64,000 nt of DNA, from NCBI GenBank assembly GCA_018806915.1, contig JAGKQI010000053.1, forward strand, positions 124,001-188,000, in the 5' to 3' direction. This document shows positions 42,501 through 54,500 of the stretch, piece after piece. The position numbers were made by a program, and so were the translations under genes. This DNA comes from Phytophthora colocasiae (taxonomy: Eukaryota > Oomycota > Peronosporomycetes > Peronosporales > Peronosporaceae). Position 1 is the first letter of the stretch. Every line of letters begins with the position of its first letter. Below the pieces are notes generated by a model, which saw only the letters and a list, made by a program, of their open reading frames with translations, made no database searches and was not told the DNA's origin.

Positions 42501-45089
42501 CCGGTCGCATTTGCCAGTCGAACCTTGAAGACGAACGAGTTAAACTATAATGTTGCCGAAAAGGAGGTGTTGGCTCTACTTCGGATCCTGGATCTACACT
42601 ACACCCTGTTGGTGGGACGTCGGATCAAGGTCCTAACCAGACACTCCACGCTTGCCTGGCTGTTCAAGTCTGCCGGCCTTCAAGGGCGTCTGGGACAATG
42701 GTCCGCTCTCCTGTCCCCATGGACACTCGAGATCACGAAGTGTACGAAGGGAAAGGATGAGATACTGGGGGCGATCGCAGCTAACATAACGCCCAGATCG
42801 GAGATCGATGAAGCCCTGATCGCGATCGCGCCTCGAAAGGAACCAAAACGTCGGATCCAGATGCCGATTCCTACCGTAGATCCAGGCGAGGAGCTATGGG
42901 TAGTAAGTTTCGACGGCTCGGCACGCGTGAAACGAGGAGGAGGCGCTTTCAGCGCGATCGTGTGGAGTTTGCCGGAGTGGAAAGTGATCAAAGCTAGATC
43001 AGACTATGCGGAGAGTCTTACTGTCAATGAAGCGGAATACCGTGGGCTCTTGCTAGGTCTTGGCATGATCGCACAGTTAGAACGCCGCCGTTTGGTCATT
43101 TGTGGCGATTCGAACCTAGTGATCCGACAAGTCCGGGGCGAGATCGACTGCAAGGCGCCAGGATTGACGTTACTGAAACAGAAAGTGCTGGATCATTTGC
43201 GGAATTGGGGAGATCACGAGCTTGTCCATGTGAAGAGAGACTGGAACGGGAGCGCAGACAGCCTAGCAAGTGCCGCGCTGCAGCGAGGAAGCGGGATCGA
43301 GGTCCACGATGAAGCAGATCGGTGCGATCTGGTCACCCTGAATCGGCTCGATGAGGTGTTGACCCCTCGAGTTGAAGATCGAACGGTGCAAGTGTCGGCC
43401 GTAGCCACGGGCGCAGCCCGAGCACGACCCGATGCCGCCGTCCTACGAGAGGAACTGATCCGGGAGATGCGAGTGGATCGGATCAGGCGAGCCCAGGACG
43501 AGGAGGTCTGGATCGCCGGACTAAAGAAGTACCTGGCTGGGCAGATCGCGGATCTTACCCGAGCCGAGGCTGGATCCTACGCCAAGATCGCTTCCGAGTA
43601 CGAGGTAGATGAACAGGATCTGTTGTTTTATTGCCCACCAGGGCCGAGATCAAGAGGTGATCGCGACCGTCTGATGAGACTCGTGGTTCCAGAAACGCTA
43701 CAGCAGGATGTCCTCCACCACTACCATACGACTCTGGAAGGGGGACATCAAGGGATCGGACGCACTTATCAGCGGATCCGAGATCATTTCCACTGGAGGG
43801 GATTATATCGGAGTGTGCAGCGATACGTAGGCGAGTGTGTAGACTGTGAGACTGGAAAGGGGAGACCCACGATCCGAGGCGAGTCACCTGGGAATCTGCA
43901 AGCTACATACCCATTCCAGATCATAGCGATGGATCACATACCCTCTCTGCCCAGATCCAACAAAGGCAATACTGAACTGCTGATCTGGGTGGATCTGTTC
44001 ACGGGATATGTGATCGCAAAGGCTAGTTCCTCCCGATCGGCCCAGACCGTCGCGGAATCTTATGAAGAATGCGTGTTCCGCAGATTTGGCGCTAGCGAGA
44101 TGATCAGGCACGATCGAGAGGCCGGGCTTCATGTCCGACTTCTTCAGATCGTTTAATAGGATCCGGGGGCAACGACAACGGGCGACGATGGCCTACCGAC
44201 CACAGGCCAATGGGACTGCGTAACGGATGGTGCAAACGGCCACTAGGGCAATCAAGATGTATGTTCAAGATCTCGATCAAAGGACTGGGATGAATATGCG
44301 GAGAGATTGACTTTCGCTATTAACACGGCTCACGATCGGGTCCGGGGAGATACCCCTCACTATTTGGTACACGGATGGGACCCGAGATCGACGTTGGAAG
44401 CGACGATCCCGATCAGGTCGACCAGGCGCCATGACCGCGATCCAAGACGATGGAGATATCGCGTTCAGAGATACTACCAGCAGTCGAGAGAACAGGTCAA
44501 CGCTAGGCTGCGAGAGGCTATTGCGGACCGAGCTGATCGACACAATGAGGACGTCGATCCGCATCAGATCGAAGCTGGATCACGTGTTTGGCTATACCTA
44601 GATCGTGTGAAGGAAGGGTATGCACGTAAACTCGCTCACCTCTGGCATGGCCCGTTCCGTGTTGCAGAGAAGCTCAATGAATTCACGATCAAGCTGGAGA
44701 TCGCGGGCTCTGATTACCATATCTTTCCGGTGGTTCATGTTTCTAAGCTAAAGCTGGTACGGAATTTCCCAGATCGACCGCGGATCGAGTTGACGGTAGA
44801 TGAAGCAGATCGGCTCGATTTCGATGAGATCCTCCTTCCGGAGGACAGTTGGGTTCCAGATCTGGATGCCGATGAGTACGAAGTCGAACGGATCTCGGAC
44901 ATGCGAAGTGGGAAACGAACTCGCTACGGCCGGATCTATCGTGAGTTCCTGGTGCACTGGGTCGGTTATGATGAGCCAACGTGGATCGACGAAGCTGATC
45001 TTAACTGTGGGGCCATATTGAGCGCGTTCCTACGTGACCACGCTAATCGGAACCGGTTCGGCGTGATGCAGTCGCACGAAGAAGTGTAA
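39461..45089 (+). pseudogene. pol: B-in pol: protease, RT, two RNase H, integrase, chromodomain
   Basis: In the -1 frame after gag (that frame is open from 39355). Protease LLLDTGAEVSIL with DTG at 39781-39789; then a one-base loss in a T-run (39945-39950). RT YIDD at 41790-41801. First RNase H has Arg for the usual Asp (42639-42641). The second, archaeal-type RNase H begins at SFDGSARV (Asp 42912-42914). Integrase: zinc finger ...CVDC, Asp 43932-43934, HDRE; one base gained near 44120; NGTA*RM, where the catalytic Glu codon is TAA (44221-44223); one A lost near 44281. GPF (LWHGPFRV) and a C-terminal chromodomain (EFLVHWVGYDEPTW) finish at TAA 45089. The integrase could not act even if the indels are errors. 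Confidence 0.88.
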
Positions 45090-45434
45090 GGGAAGCCAGG
45101 CGAGGTGACAGGGTTACCTCGCCGGGATCGAAGAAGCTGATGTGGAGGAGAATCCAGATCAAAGCGAGAGTTTTATATTTGTGTATATGCATGTGCGTAG
45201 GGAATTTGACGGTGGAAGATGGTGATCCGGGATGTCGAGATGGAGATGAAAGGGGATCACATTCTCAAAATGATGGAGTACGATGGAATGACTGTGGGGA
45301 TGGAGAATACGAGAATTACGAGTGGAGATTATGGGAGTTACGAATGGAGATGGAAGAATGCAGCACGGCCCTGGATGGGGTTCCGAATCCGGGCTCGGGG
45401 GGAAGCCTCGAGCAGGTGATCGAAGTGGCACGAT
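45090..45434. other. B-in convergent spacer between pol and antisense ORF
   Basis: 345 bp with no long ORF. Sense pol and the antisense ORF end tail to tail around it. Matches 51188-51537 of B-out on the opposite strand. Transcripts from the two directions could overlap here. Confidence 0.7.
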
Positions 45435-48227
45435 TTACGGAGAAGCGGGAGGAGGATTGAACTTGCCGATAAGTCGGGGAATCCTGGTAGCAGGATGGTT
45501 AACCGGGTCTTGCCGATACTGGTTACGCCACGGATCCGCCTCGTCACACTCCTCCAGAGCCTCGATCAGGTTCGTCGGCTCTGGGACGTTCGCGTTGGGA
45601 TCCGCCAGGTTGGCACGCCGAGAGACCACGCCGGGATACCAACGAACCACATCCACCGACGGAATGGGGAGGTGAAGGAAGAACGGATCCAGCAGGATGT
45701 CGAGATCGAACCACTGATTGCGCATTATGGGGGGAAGGAGGCGAGGAATTGGCGCCAAGCAGACCCAGCCCGACTCCGCCGGGCCTTGCGAGCAACGTAA
45801 TACCGCTGCAGTTCAAGATCCGCATCCTGCATGGCAGAGGTGATCTCGAAGTTGTGGGTGGCCTCCCAAAATGCTTGACGGTGCCGTTCCTCCAGAACGC
45901 GATAGGTGGCGGCCACGGCCGCGAGGTGTTCCCTCCCTCTCATGCAGATCGAGGTCGAACGTAAGGGGACCCGGAGTTCGCGAAGTCGTTCCACGGCTCC
46001 AGAGCCAGCAGATCAAGCACGTTCACGCCCGTGATCAACTCGTGGAGGTATTCGGTGCGGGGGGTCGGTGCAGGCCCAGCCTGTATCTGGGAAGGGAACA
46101 GCCAACCCGAAGGGATCAACAACCGTTTGCCCAGAGACCTGGCGATCAGACCCACGATCGAATACTGCCCGATCACCTGCGGATCCCACGGCACGATGTC
46201 AGCGGCCGCGAAGGTACGCTGCCGATCGTACCCTGGAATGAAAGAGGCGACCGGGAACAGGGGTGGTCGGAGCCCGGGGGGCGAGGAACCGCCGGAAGGA
46301 GGTGGCGGCGGTGACGGGGAACCCGGAGGTGATCCTGGAGACGGCGGGCCTGATCCATCTGGAGATGGGCTTGAGCCGTCCGGAGACCCCGATCCACGGG
46401 TGCCAGAAGGTCCGGATCTCGGAACCTGACCGGACTCGCGCCGGTGCGTCGAGATAGATCGTTGGCGGCTCATGTGTAAAATATCATCATCCTCGGAGTC
46501 CTCCGCCCCGTTGGAGCGTTCCGATTCGGCTTCAGAACTAGTTCCATTGCTGGGTTCTGGACTTCCGTCCTCTTCGGACGGCGACGAGAATGGGTGCTGG
46601 GGATCGTAGTCGGAGTCTTCCTCGTCCTCATCCGGCGAACCACCCTCGGCGGGGAGTGATCCGGACTGATCCGTAGGCGCTGGGGTCGGATCAGGGGCTG
46701 GAGTGTCGGTTTCCTCCCCTCCGGCTTGCCCAGAAGCTTGATCCGCCAACAGATCCAGCGGACTCGCCGTTGATCCTGCCGGGGTCAGGACCACCGTGGG
46801 TGTGACAGGCTGGGTTGACCCGGGAGCTTCGGTAGCTTCAAGGTTTAGATCACGGGGAGCTGAGGTGCTCCGAGCCGGACGCTTGCGTGAGGAAGGAGGA
46901 ACGACCGGGGAAGCGGAGGCGCTTCGAGATCTTTTGGTGGCACGAGCCGCCCGTCGATCCGCGATCCACGAGGACAATCGAGCAGAGGAATCCTCGGCGT
47001 GGTGCAGCTGTTGCTCGGCTTCGGCATAATCAGCGTCCAGCTCTTGGTGAGCCTGTCGAAGCTCCGCGTTCTGTCGCTGGAGTTGGTCGAGCTCTTGTGT
47101 CGCCGCATCCCGGGCGGAACGAGCCACATCAAGGTCTGCGAGGGCAGACAAACGATCTTGGGTGGCATCGTCCAGGTCGACCTGGATTCGATCACGGTCT
47201 GCCGTTACTCGATTGAGATCTTGCATTGCCTGATCCCGGTCGAGGCGGGCCTGATCCAGGTCTGCGACGGCCTGATCCCGCTCGGCAATGGCGGCACGAT
47301 GCTGGACTGAGAGCTGGTCCCGGTCGTGCTGGATTATTTCCAGATTTCCCAAGGCGTCTGCCAGATCTTGCTCCAGGCTGGATACGGCGGCGGCATCGGC
47401 GGCTGCACCCAGAGGCGGAGCGCGAGAATCCGGGGCGGATACGTCCTCCAAGGCGAGGTGTGCCGAGCCAGTTCAACCTGGTGATCCTCTGCCTCGCGTT
47501 CCAGATACGCGACTTCGGCTCGAGCGGCGAGCAACTCCGCTTGGGTCCGCGTTAACTCCAACCTCAACCGAGCTTCCTCTGCTGTCGGGCGAGCCTGATC
47601 AGCAGGCATGGCCATAGCCGCTTGTGGACCTTGGGAGGAATCGTTCCTCTGCCAGCGCTCAAGGCTACGCTGAGTGAGGGTCAGGTCATGACGCACGGCG
47701 GCGAGCTCCCGTTCGCGATCCTGAAGCTCATCCCGGAGTTCAATCTCCGTCTCCCCGGCTATGCGAAGTTCGGCCAGCCGGAAGTCGAGATCCTCGAGCG
47801 CAGAGTCTAGCCGCGCCTGGATCCGGGCCAGTCGCTGCTCAGACTCCCGTCGTTCGGCGTCGTGCTGGGCCCGCTGATCCTGCAAGGCGGCGATCGCGTC
47901 CCCACCGATAGCATCTCCGGTTCCCGATCGCAGATGAGCGATTTCGGCGTTCAGCCGCAAAATCTCCTCCGCTTGGTCGTCCCGGAAGCGCTCCATATCC
48001 TCCATGTCGGATCGCAACCGGCGAACGGTGTCGTCCAGGTGGTCCCGATCGCGGCTCAAGGTCTCGCACATCCGTTGGCTATGGGCCAGCCTCGCTTGCA
48101 AGGTGACCAGCTCAGGGTTTACCCCGGGGGTTGAGAAGCGGGAGGCCGTGGATCGGGCGGATCGGAGCGAGTGCTCGCTCGAGGGCGTTCTCGGCGTCAA
48201 GGGGGGCGAGGAAGGCGGATCGGACAT
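45435..48227 (-). pseudogene. B-in antisense ORF (about 930 codons), frameshifted
   Basis: ATG 48227 lies about 100 bp from the 3' LTR; TAA is at 45437-45435. The span is exactly 931 codons, but the frame changes three times: near 47450 (a G-run one base shorter than in B-out), near 45970 and near 45740 (a C-run one base shorter). Order: Ser/Pro head, coiled coil, basic stretch, acidic DEDEEDSDYDPQHPF, Gly/Pro/Ser-rich region, then a compact C-terminal domain (FAAADIVPWDPQVIGQYSIV, ATHNFEITSAMQDADLELQR, LDILLDPFFLHLP). The C-terminal domain recurs in diverged form in B-inv. Antisense to gag-pol; function unknown. Confidence 0.7.
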
Positions 48228-48330
48228 TTCGAGAGAGTGGTGGCGCTTGAACGACTTGTGTTCCAGGTGGTGAATGTGGAAATAAACCCGAAGTGAGCTG
48301 CGGCAGCTCAACTTACGTGCTGGGGGCGGA

Positions 48331-49917
48331 TGTGGTGAAGCGGACGAAAATTTTTCCCGGAGAGGCGATGTCAGCCACGAACCCGAATAGAGTCGGAACG
48401 AGCGACAGGGGGGGACCGGTGATCGCCAGATCTGGGTCGAATCAGACGGAGGTACGATGGGTCCCGCCGGGAACAGGCAATGGAGACACCGGCGAAGAAG
48501 CAGGTGGAGCGGTGTTCGTGGGTGATCCGAATCCTGCCGTGGTGTTCGTGGGTGATCCGAATCCTGCCGGAGGAAGAATGGGGAAATCAAGGATGTTCTC
48601 GCGCGATCAACGATGACGGGTCCCCAAGCGAGCATGATCAGCTTACCCTGGCGCCCCGAAGCCTCTAACAGCACGATCCAACTTCCCCGGGCGGCGACGA
48701 AGCGAGATCACGCAAGATCGCGCAATGATCCTCTCCCGTATAAGTACGAGATCAGCTCCGGATCAAGGTCAACCCCAGGCGCGACGCAGACTCTTCTTGT
48801 GGCCTGATCCGGATTCTAAGAAGGATCACCAAGCGGGATCAGGCAGTGATCAAGTCCCGATTAAGTACGAGATCAAGCTCCGGTTAAGTGCGAGATCAAG
48901 TCCCGATTAAGTACGAGATCAAGCTCCGGTTAAGTGCGAGATCAAGCTTCGGTTAAGTACGAGATCAAGCTTCGGTTAAGTGCGAGATCAAGCTTCGGTT
49001 AAGTGCGAGATCAAGCTTCGGTTAAGTGCGAGATCAAGCTTCGGTTAAGTACGAGATCAAGCTTCGGTTAAGTGCGAGATCAAGCTTCGGTTAAGTGCGA
49101 GATCAAGCTTCGGTTAAGTGCGAGATCAAGCTTCGGTTAAGTACGAGATCAAGCTTCGGTTAAGTACGGAATCGGCTCAAGATCAGGGTTAGGGGAACCA
49201 AGCTAGGGATCAGCTATGTAGCCAGTGTCATGTGATCGTAGGATAGTAAATCAGGATGGGATTAGTAGCCATAGGAATAACCATAAACAGAATCGAATTT
49301 GCCCTGAACCACTCAAGTGTCTTCGCTACGTCTGGAACCGGGAACTACATTGGCCCTACAAGCGTCAGGAAGGTAAGGATACGTGACCTAGTATAGCGGT
49401 TAAGTCTGGATAATATATTGGCCAGCTTTGCCCTATCTAGTGAACTATCCTTTAAGTGCATACATCGGATCGGAAGGAATTGGTTGTTTAGCCTAAAGAT
49501 CCCGTCGAATCTCGCCCCCTCAAGACCCGCGCTATCGGAAGCGGAAAACAACGGAAAGGAAGGGACCGAATCCCGAACATTGGACTATTGGAAGACCTGG
49601 ATCAAGAACCAGGCACCCGGATCAAGGCTCGAGAACTCGCCTACGACCGGGATCAAGTACCCCGAGGTGGAGTGAAGAACTTCCACGCCGCCTCAAACCC
49701 CTGCGTCACCCAAGCCCAAGACCTTCTTCTCGTCCCAAGACATCTTCAGAAGTTACCTGGAAGAGCGTAACCCGCCTACCGACGGGTACACAAGGTGAAC
49801 ACTACACGCAACAAGATCACGGATCATCGGGGGACCCCCTCCGTTAGTCGGTGTCTGGGCGCAAGTGGCGATCGCGATCGGCCTCAACCAGATTTTGGTC
49901 AGATCCGCTCCACCACA
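48331..49917 (+). repeat. B-in 3' LTR (1,587 bp)
   Basis: Same ends as the 5' LTR. The 23-bp array has 13 units (about 48864-49162) with a repeated higher-order pattern of GTACG and GTGCG units, eight more than the 5' LTR. Preceded by the polypurine tract GGGGGCGGA. Confidence 0.92.
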
Positions 49918-51187
49918 CTCCAGCCCCTGATTCGACCCCAGCGCCTACGGATCAGTCCGGATCGCTTCCCGCCGAGGGTGATTCGCCGGATGAGGACGAG
50001 GAAGACTCCGACTACGATCCCCAGCACCCATTCTTATCGCCGTCCGAAGAGGGCGAAAGCCCAGAACCCAGCAATGGAACTAGTTCTGAAGCCGAATCGG
50101 AACGTTCCAACGAGGCGGAGGACTCCGAGGAGGACGAGACTCTACACATGGGCCGCCAACGGTCTATCTCGACGCACCGGCGCGAGTCCGGTCAGGTTCC
50201 GAGATCCGGACCTTCTGGCACCCGTGGATCGGGGTCTCCGGACGGCTCAAGCCCATCTCCAGATGGATCAGGCCCGCCGTCTCCAGGATCACCTCCGGGT
50301 TCCCCGTCACCGCCTCCACCTCCTTCCGGCGGTTCCTCGCCCCCCGGGCTCCGACCACCCCTGTTCCCGGTCGCCTCTTTCATTCCAGGGTACGATCGGC
50401 AGCGTACCTTCGCGGCCGCTGACATCGTGCCGTGGGATCCGCAGGTGATCGGGCAGTATTCGATCGTGGGTCTGATCGCCAGTTCTCTGGGCAAACGGTT
50501 GTTGATCCCTTCCGGGTTGGCTGGTCCCTTCCCAGATACAGGCTGGGCCTGCACCGACCCCCCGCACCGAATACCTCCACGAGTTGATCACGGGCGTGAA
50601 CGTGCTTGATCTGCTGGCTCTGGAGCCGTGGAACGACTTCGCGAACCCGGGTCCCCTTACGTTCGACCTCGATCTGCATGAGAGGGAGGAACACCCTCGC
50701 TGCCGTGGCCGCCACCTATCGCGTTCTGGAGGAACGGCACCGTCAAGCATTTTGGGAGGCCACCCACAACTTCGAGATCACCTCTGCCATGCAGGATGCG
50801 GATCTTGAACTGCAGCGGTATTACGTTGCTCGCAAGGCCCGGCGGAGTCGGGCTGGGTCTGCTTGGCGCCAATTCCTCGCCTCCTTCCCCCCCATAATGC
50901 GCAATCAGTGGTTCGATCTCGACATCCTGCTGGATCCGTTCTTCCTTCACCTCCCCATTCCGTCGGTGGATGTGGTTCGTTGGTATCCCGGCGTGGTCTC
51001 TCGGCGTGCCAACCTGGCGGATCCCAACGCGAACGTCCCAGAGCCGGCGAACCTGATCGAGGCTCTGGAGGAGTGTGACGAGGCGGATCCGTGGCGTAAC
51101 CAGTATCGGCAAGACCCGGTCAACCATCCCGCTACCAGGATTCCCCGACTTATCGGCAAGTTCAATCCTCCTCCCGCTTCTCCGTAA
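49918..51187 (+). pseudogene. B-out antisense ORF, second half
   Basis: Continues from 35729 after one CTCC, in frame (APDSTPAPTDQSG). Carries the acidic, Gly/Pro-rich and C-terminal domain segments. Relative to B-in, one extra C near 50510 shifts the frame, and a further break lies near 50685 in a GA/G run. 50606-51187 is then open to TAA 51185-51187 (RRSRAGSAWRQFLASFPPIM ... RLIGKFNPPPASP). Confidence 0.7.
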
Positions 51188-51537
51188 ATCGTGCCACTTC
51201 GATCACCTGCTCGAGGCTCGGGGCTTCTCCCCGAGTTCGGATTCGGAACCCCTTCCAGGGCCGTTCTACATTCTTCCATCTCCATTCGTAATTCTCATAA
51301 TCTCCACCCGTAATCCGTAATCTCCATTCTCACAGTCGTTCCCTCGTACTCTATCATTTTAGGAATGTGATCCCCTTTCATCTCCATCTCGACATCCCGG
51401 ATCACCATCTTCCACCGTCAAATTCCCTACGCACATGCATATACACAAATATAAAACTCTCGCTTTGATCTGGATTCTCCTCCACATCAGCTTCTTCGAT
51501 CCCGGCGAGGTAACCCTGTCACCTCGCCTGGCTTCCC
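51188..51537. other. B-out convergent spacer
   Basis: Non-coding; the reverse complement of most of 45090-45434 with small differences. No other feature seen. Confidence 0.65.
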
Positions 51538-54500
51538 TTACACTTCTTCGTGCGACTGCATCACGCCGAACCGGTTCCGATTAGCGTGGTCACGTAGGAA
51601 CGCGCTCAATATGGCCCCACAGTTAAGATCAGCTTCGTCGATCCACGTTGGCTCATCATAACCGACCCAGTGCACCAGGAACTCACGATAGATCCGGCCG
51701 TAGCGAGTTCGTTTCCCACTTCGCATGTCCGAGATCCGTTCGACTTCGTACTCATCGGCATCCAGATCTGGAACCCAACTGTCCTCCGGAAGGAGGATCT
51801 CATCGAAATCGAGCCGATCTGCTTCATCTACCGTCAACTCGATCCGCGGTCGATCTGGGAAATTCCGTACCAGCTTTAGCTTAGAAACATGAACCACCGG
51901 AAAGATATGGTAATCAGAGCCCGCGATCTCCAGCTTGATCGTGAATTCATTGAGCTTCTCTGCAACACGGAACGGGCCATGCCAGAGGTGAGCGAGTTTA
52001 CGTGCATACCCTTCCTTCACACGATCTAGGTATAGCCAAACACGTGATCCAGCTTCGATCTGATGCGGATCGACGTCCTCATTGTGTCGATCAGCTCGGT
52101 CCGCAATAGCCTCTCGCAGCCTAGCGTTGACCTGTTCTCTCGACTGCTGGTAGTATCTCTGAACGCGATATCTCCATCGTCTTGGATCGCGGTCATGGCG
52201 CCTGGTCGACCCGATCGGGATCGTCGCTTCCAACGTCGATCTCGGGTCCCATCCGTGTACCAAATAGTGAGGGGTATCTCCCCGGACCCGATCGTGAGCC
52301 GTGTTAATAGCGAAAGTCAATCTCTCCGCATATTCATCCCAGTCCTTTTGATCGAGATCTTGAACATACATCTTGATTGCCCTAGTGGCCGTTTGCACCA
52401 TCCGTTCCGCAGTCCCATTGGCCTGTGGTCGGTAGGCCATCGTCGCCCGTTGTCGTTGCCCCAGGATCCTATTAAACGATCGGAAGAAGTCGGACATGAA
52501 GCCCGGCTCTCGATCGTGCCTGATCATCTCGCTAGCGCCAAATCTGCGGAACACGCATTCTTCATAAGATTCCGCGACGGTCTGAGCCGATCGGGAGGAA
52601 CTAGCCTTTGCGATCACATATCCCGTGAACAGATCCACCCAGATCAGCAGTTCAGTATTGCCTTTGTTGGATCTGGGCAGAGAGGGTATGTGATCCATCG
52701 CTATGATCTGGAATGGGTATGTAGCTTGCAGATTCCCAGGTGACTCGCCTCGGATCGTGGGTCTCCCCTTTCCGGTCTCACAGTCTACACACTCGCCTAC
52801 GTATCGCTGCACACTCCGATATAATCCCCTCCAGTGGAAATGATCTCGGATCCGCTGATAAGTGCGTCCGATCCCTTGATGTCCCCCTTCCAGAGTCGTA
52901 TGGTAGTGGTGGAGGACATCCTGCTGTAGCGTTTCTGGAACCACGAGTCTCATCAGGCGGTCGCGATCACCTCTTGATCTCGGCCCTGGTGGGCAATAAA
53001 ACAACAGATCCTGTTCATCTACCTCGTACTCGGAAGCGATCTTGGCGTAGGATCCAGACTCGGCTCGAGTAAGATCCGCGATCTGCCCAGCCAGGTACTT
53101 CTTTAGTCCGGCGATCCAGACCTCCTCGTCCTGGGCTCGCCTGATCCGATCCACTCGCATCTCCCGGATCAGTTCCTCTCGCAGGACGGCGGCATCGGGT
53201 CGCGCTCGGGCTGCACCCGTGGCTACGGCCGACACTTGCACCGGTCGATCTTCAACTCGAGGGATCAACACCTCATCAAGCCGATTTAGGGTGGCCAGAT
53301 CACACCGATCTTCTTCATCGTGGACCTCGATCCCGCTTCCTCGCTGCAGCGCGGCACTCGCCAAGCTGTCTGCGCTCCCATTCCAGTCTCTCTTCACATG
53401 GACTAGCTCATGATCTCCCCAATTCCGCAAGTGATCTAGCACCTTCTGTTTCAGTAACGTCAATCCTGGCGCCTTGCAGTCGATCTCGCCCCGGACTTGT
53501 CGGATCACTAGGTTCGAATCGCCACAAATGACCAAACGGCGGCGTTCTAACTGTGCGATCATGCCAAGACCTAGCAAGAGCCCACGGTATTCCGCTTCAT
53601 TGACAGTAAGACTCTCCGCATAGTCTGATCTAGCTTTGATCACTTTCCACTCCGGCAAACTCCACACGATCGCGCTGAAAGCGCCTCCTCCTCGTTTCAC
53701 GCGTGCCGAACCGTCGAAACTTACCACCCATAGCTCCTCGCCTGGATCTACGGTGGGAATCGGCATCTGGATCTTACGCCTTGGTTCCTTCTGTGGCGCG
53801 ATCGCGATCAGGGCTTCGTCGATCTCCGATCTAGGCGTTATATTAGCTGCGATCGCCCCAGTATCTCATCCTCTCCCTTCGTACACTTCGTGATCTCGAG
53901 TGTCCATGGGGACAGGAGAGCAGACCATTGTCCCAGACGCCCTTGAAGGCCGGCAGACCTGAACAGCCAGGCAAGCGTGGAGTGTCTGGTTAGGACCTTG
54001 ATCCGACGTCCCACCAACAGGGTGTAGTGTAGATCCAGGATCCGAAGTAGAGCTAACACCTCCTTTTCGGCAACATTATAGTTTAACTCGTTCGTCTTCA
54101 AGGTTCGGCTGGCAAACGCGACCGGGTGGTAGATCTGGTCGTTTTCCTGCATTAGTGCGGCGGAAATCGCCCAGTCACTGGCATACACGATCACCACGGG
54201 TAACTTTGTCATGTCGAAGTGACGAAGGATCAGTCGACGCGATCTTGGTTTTCAAGGCTGTAAACGCCCTGTGTGCCCTACCCCACCTTTCGTCGCCAGC
54301 TCTTTGGGCCAGATTGGCTCCGACCTTGCTTGAACAGGGGGGAGGCGTCGCCCCCAAGTCAGGATCCGGTGTACTATCCCCCTTATGAGTCGAGGTGTCT
54401 GGTGATCCATCCTGATCCGACTTAAGCGCGACGGGATCTTGAGTGATCAGGTCCATGCTATCCATGATCTTTCGTAGATCTGGTCGCTTCTTCAGTTCTG

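Larger units (their letters stand above)
35730..49917 (+). mobile_element. B-in: complete 14.2-kb family B element
   Basis: 5' LTR 35730-37132, PBS 37134-37151, gag 37133-39463, pol to 45089, spacer, minus-strand antisense ORF 48227-45435, polypurine tract GGGGGCGGA (48322-48330), 3' LTR 48331-49917, duplication CTCC. It is inserted in the antisense ORF of B-out in the opposite orientation. It is the youngest insertion, yet pol has frameshifts and its integrase catalytic Glu codon is TAA. Confidence 0.92.

Noticed and set aside
35730..49917. DNA transposon with TGTGGTG/CACCACA terminal inverted repeats
   Set aside because: The inverted ends are those of each LTR. PBS, polypurine tract, gag-pol and a 4-bp duplication identify an LTR retrotransposon.
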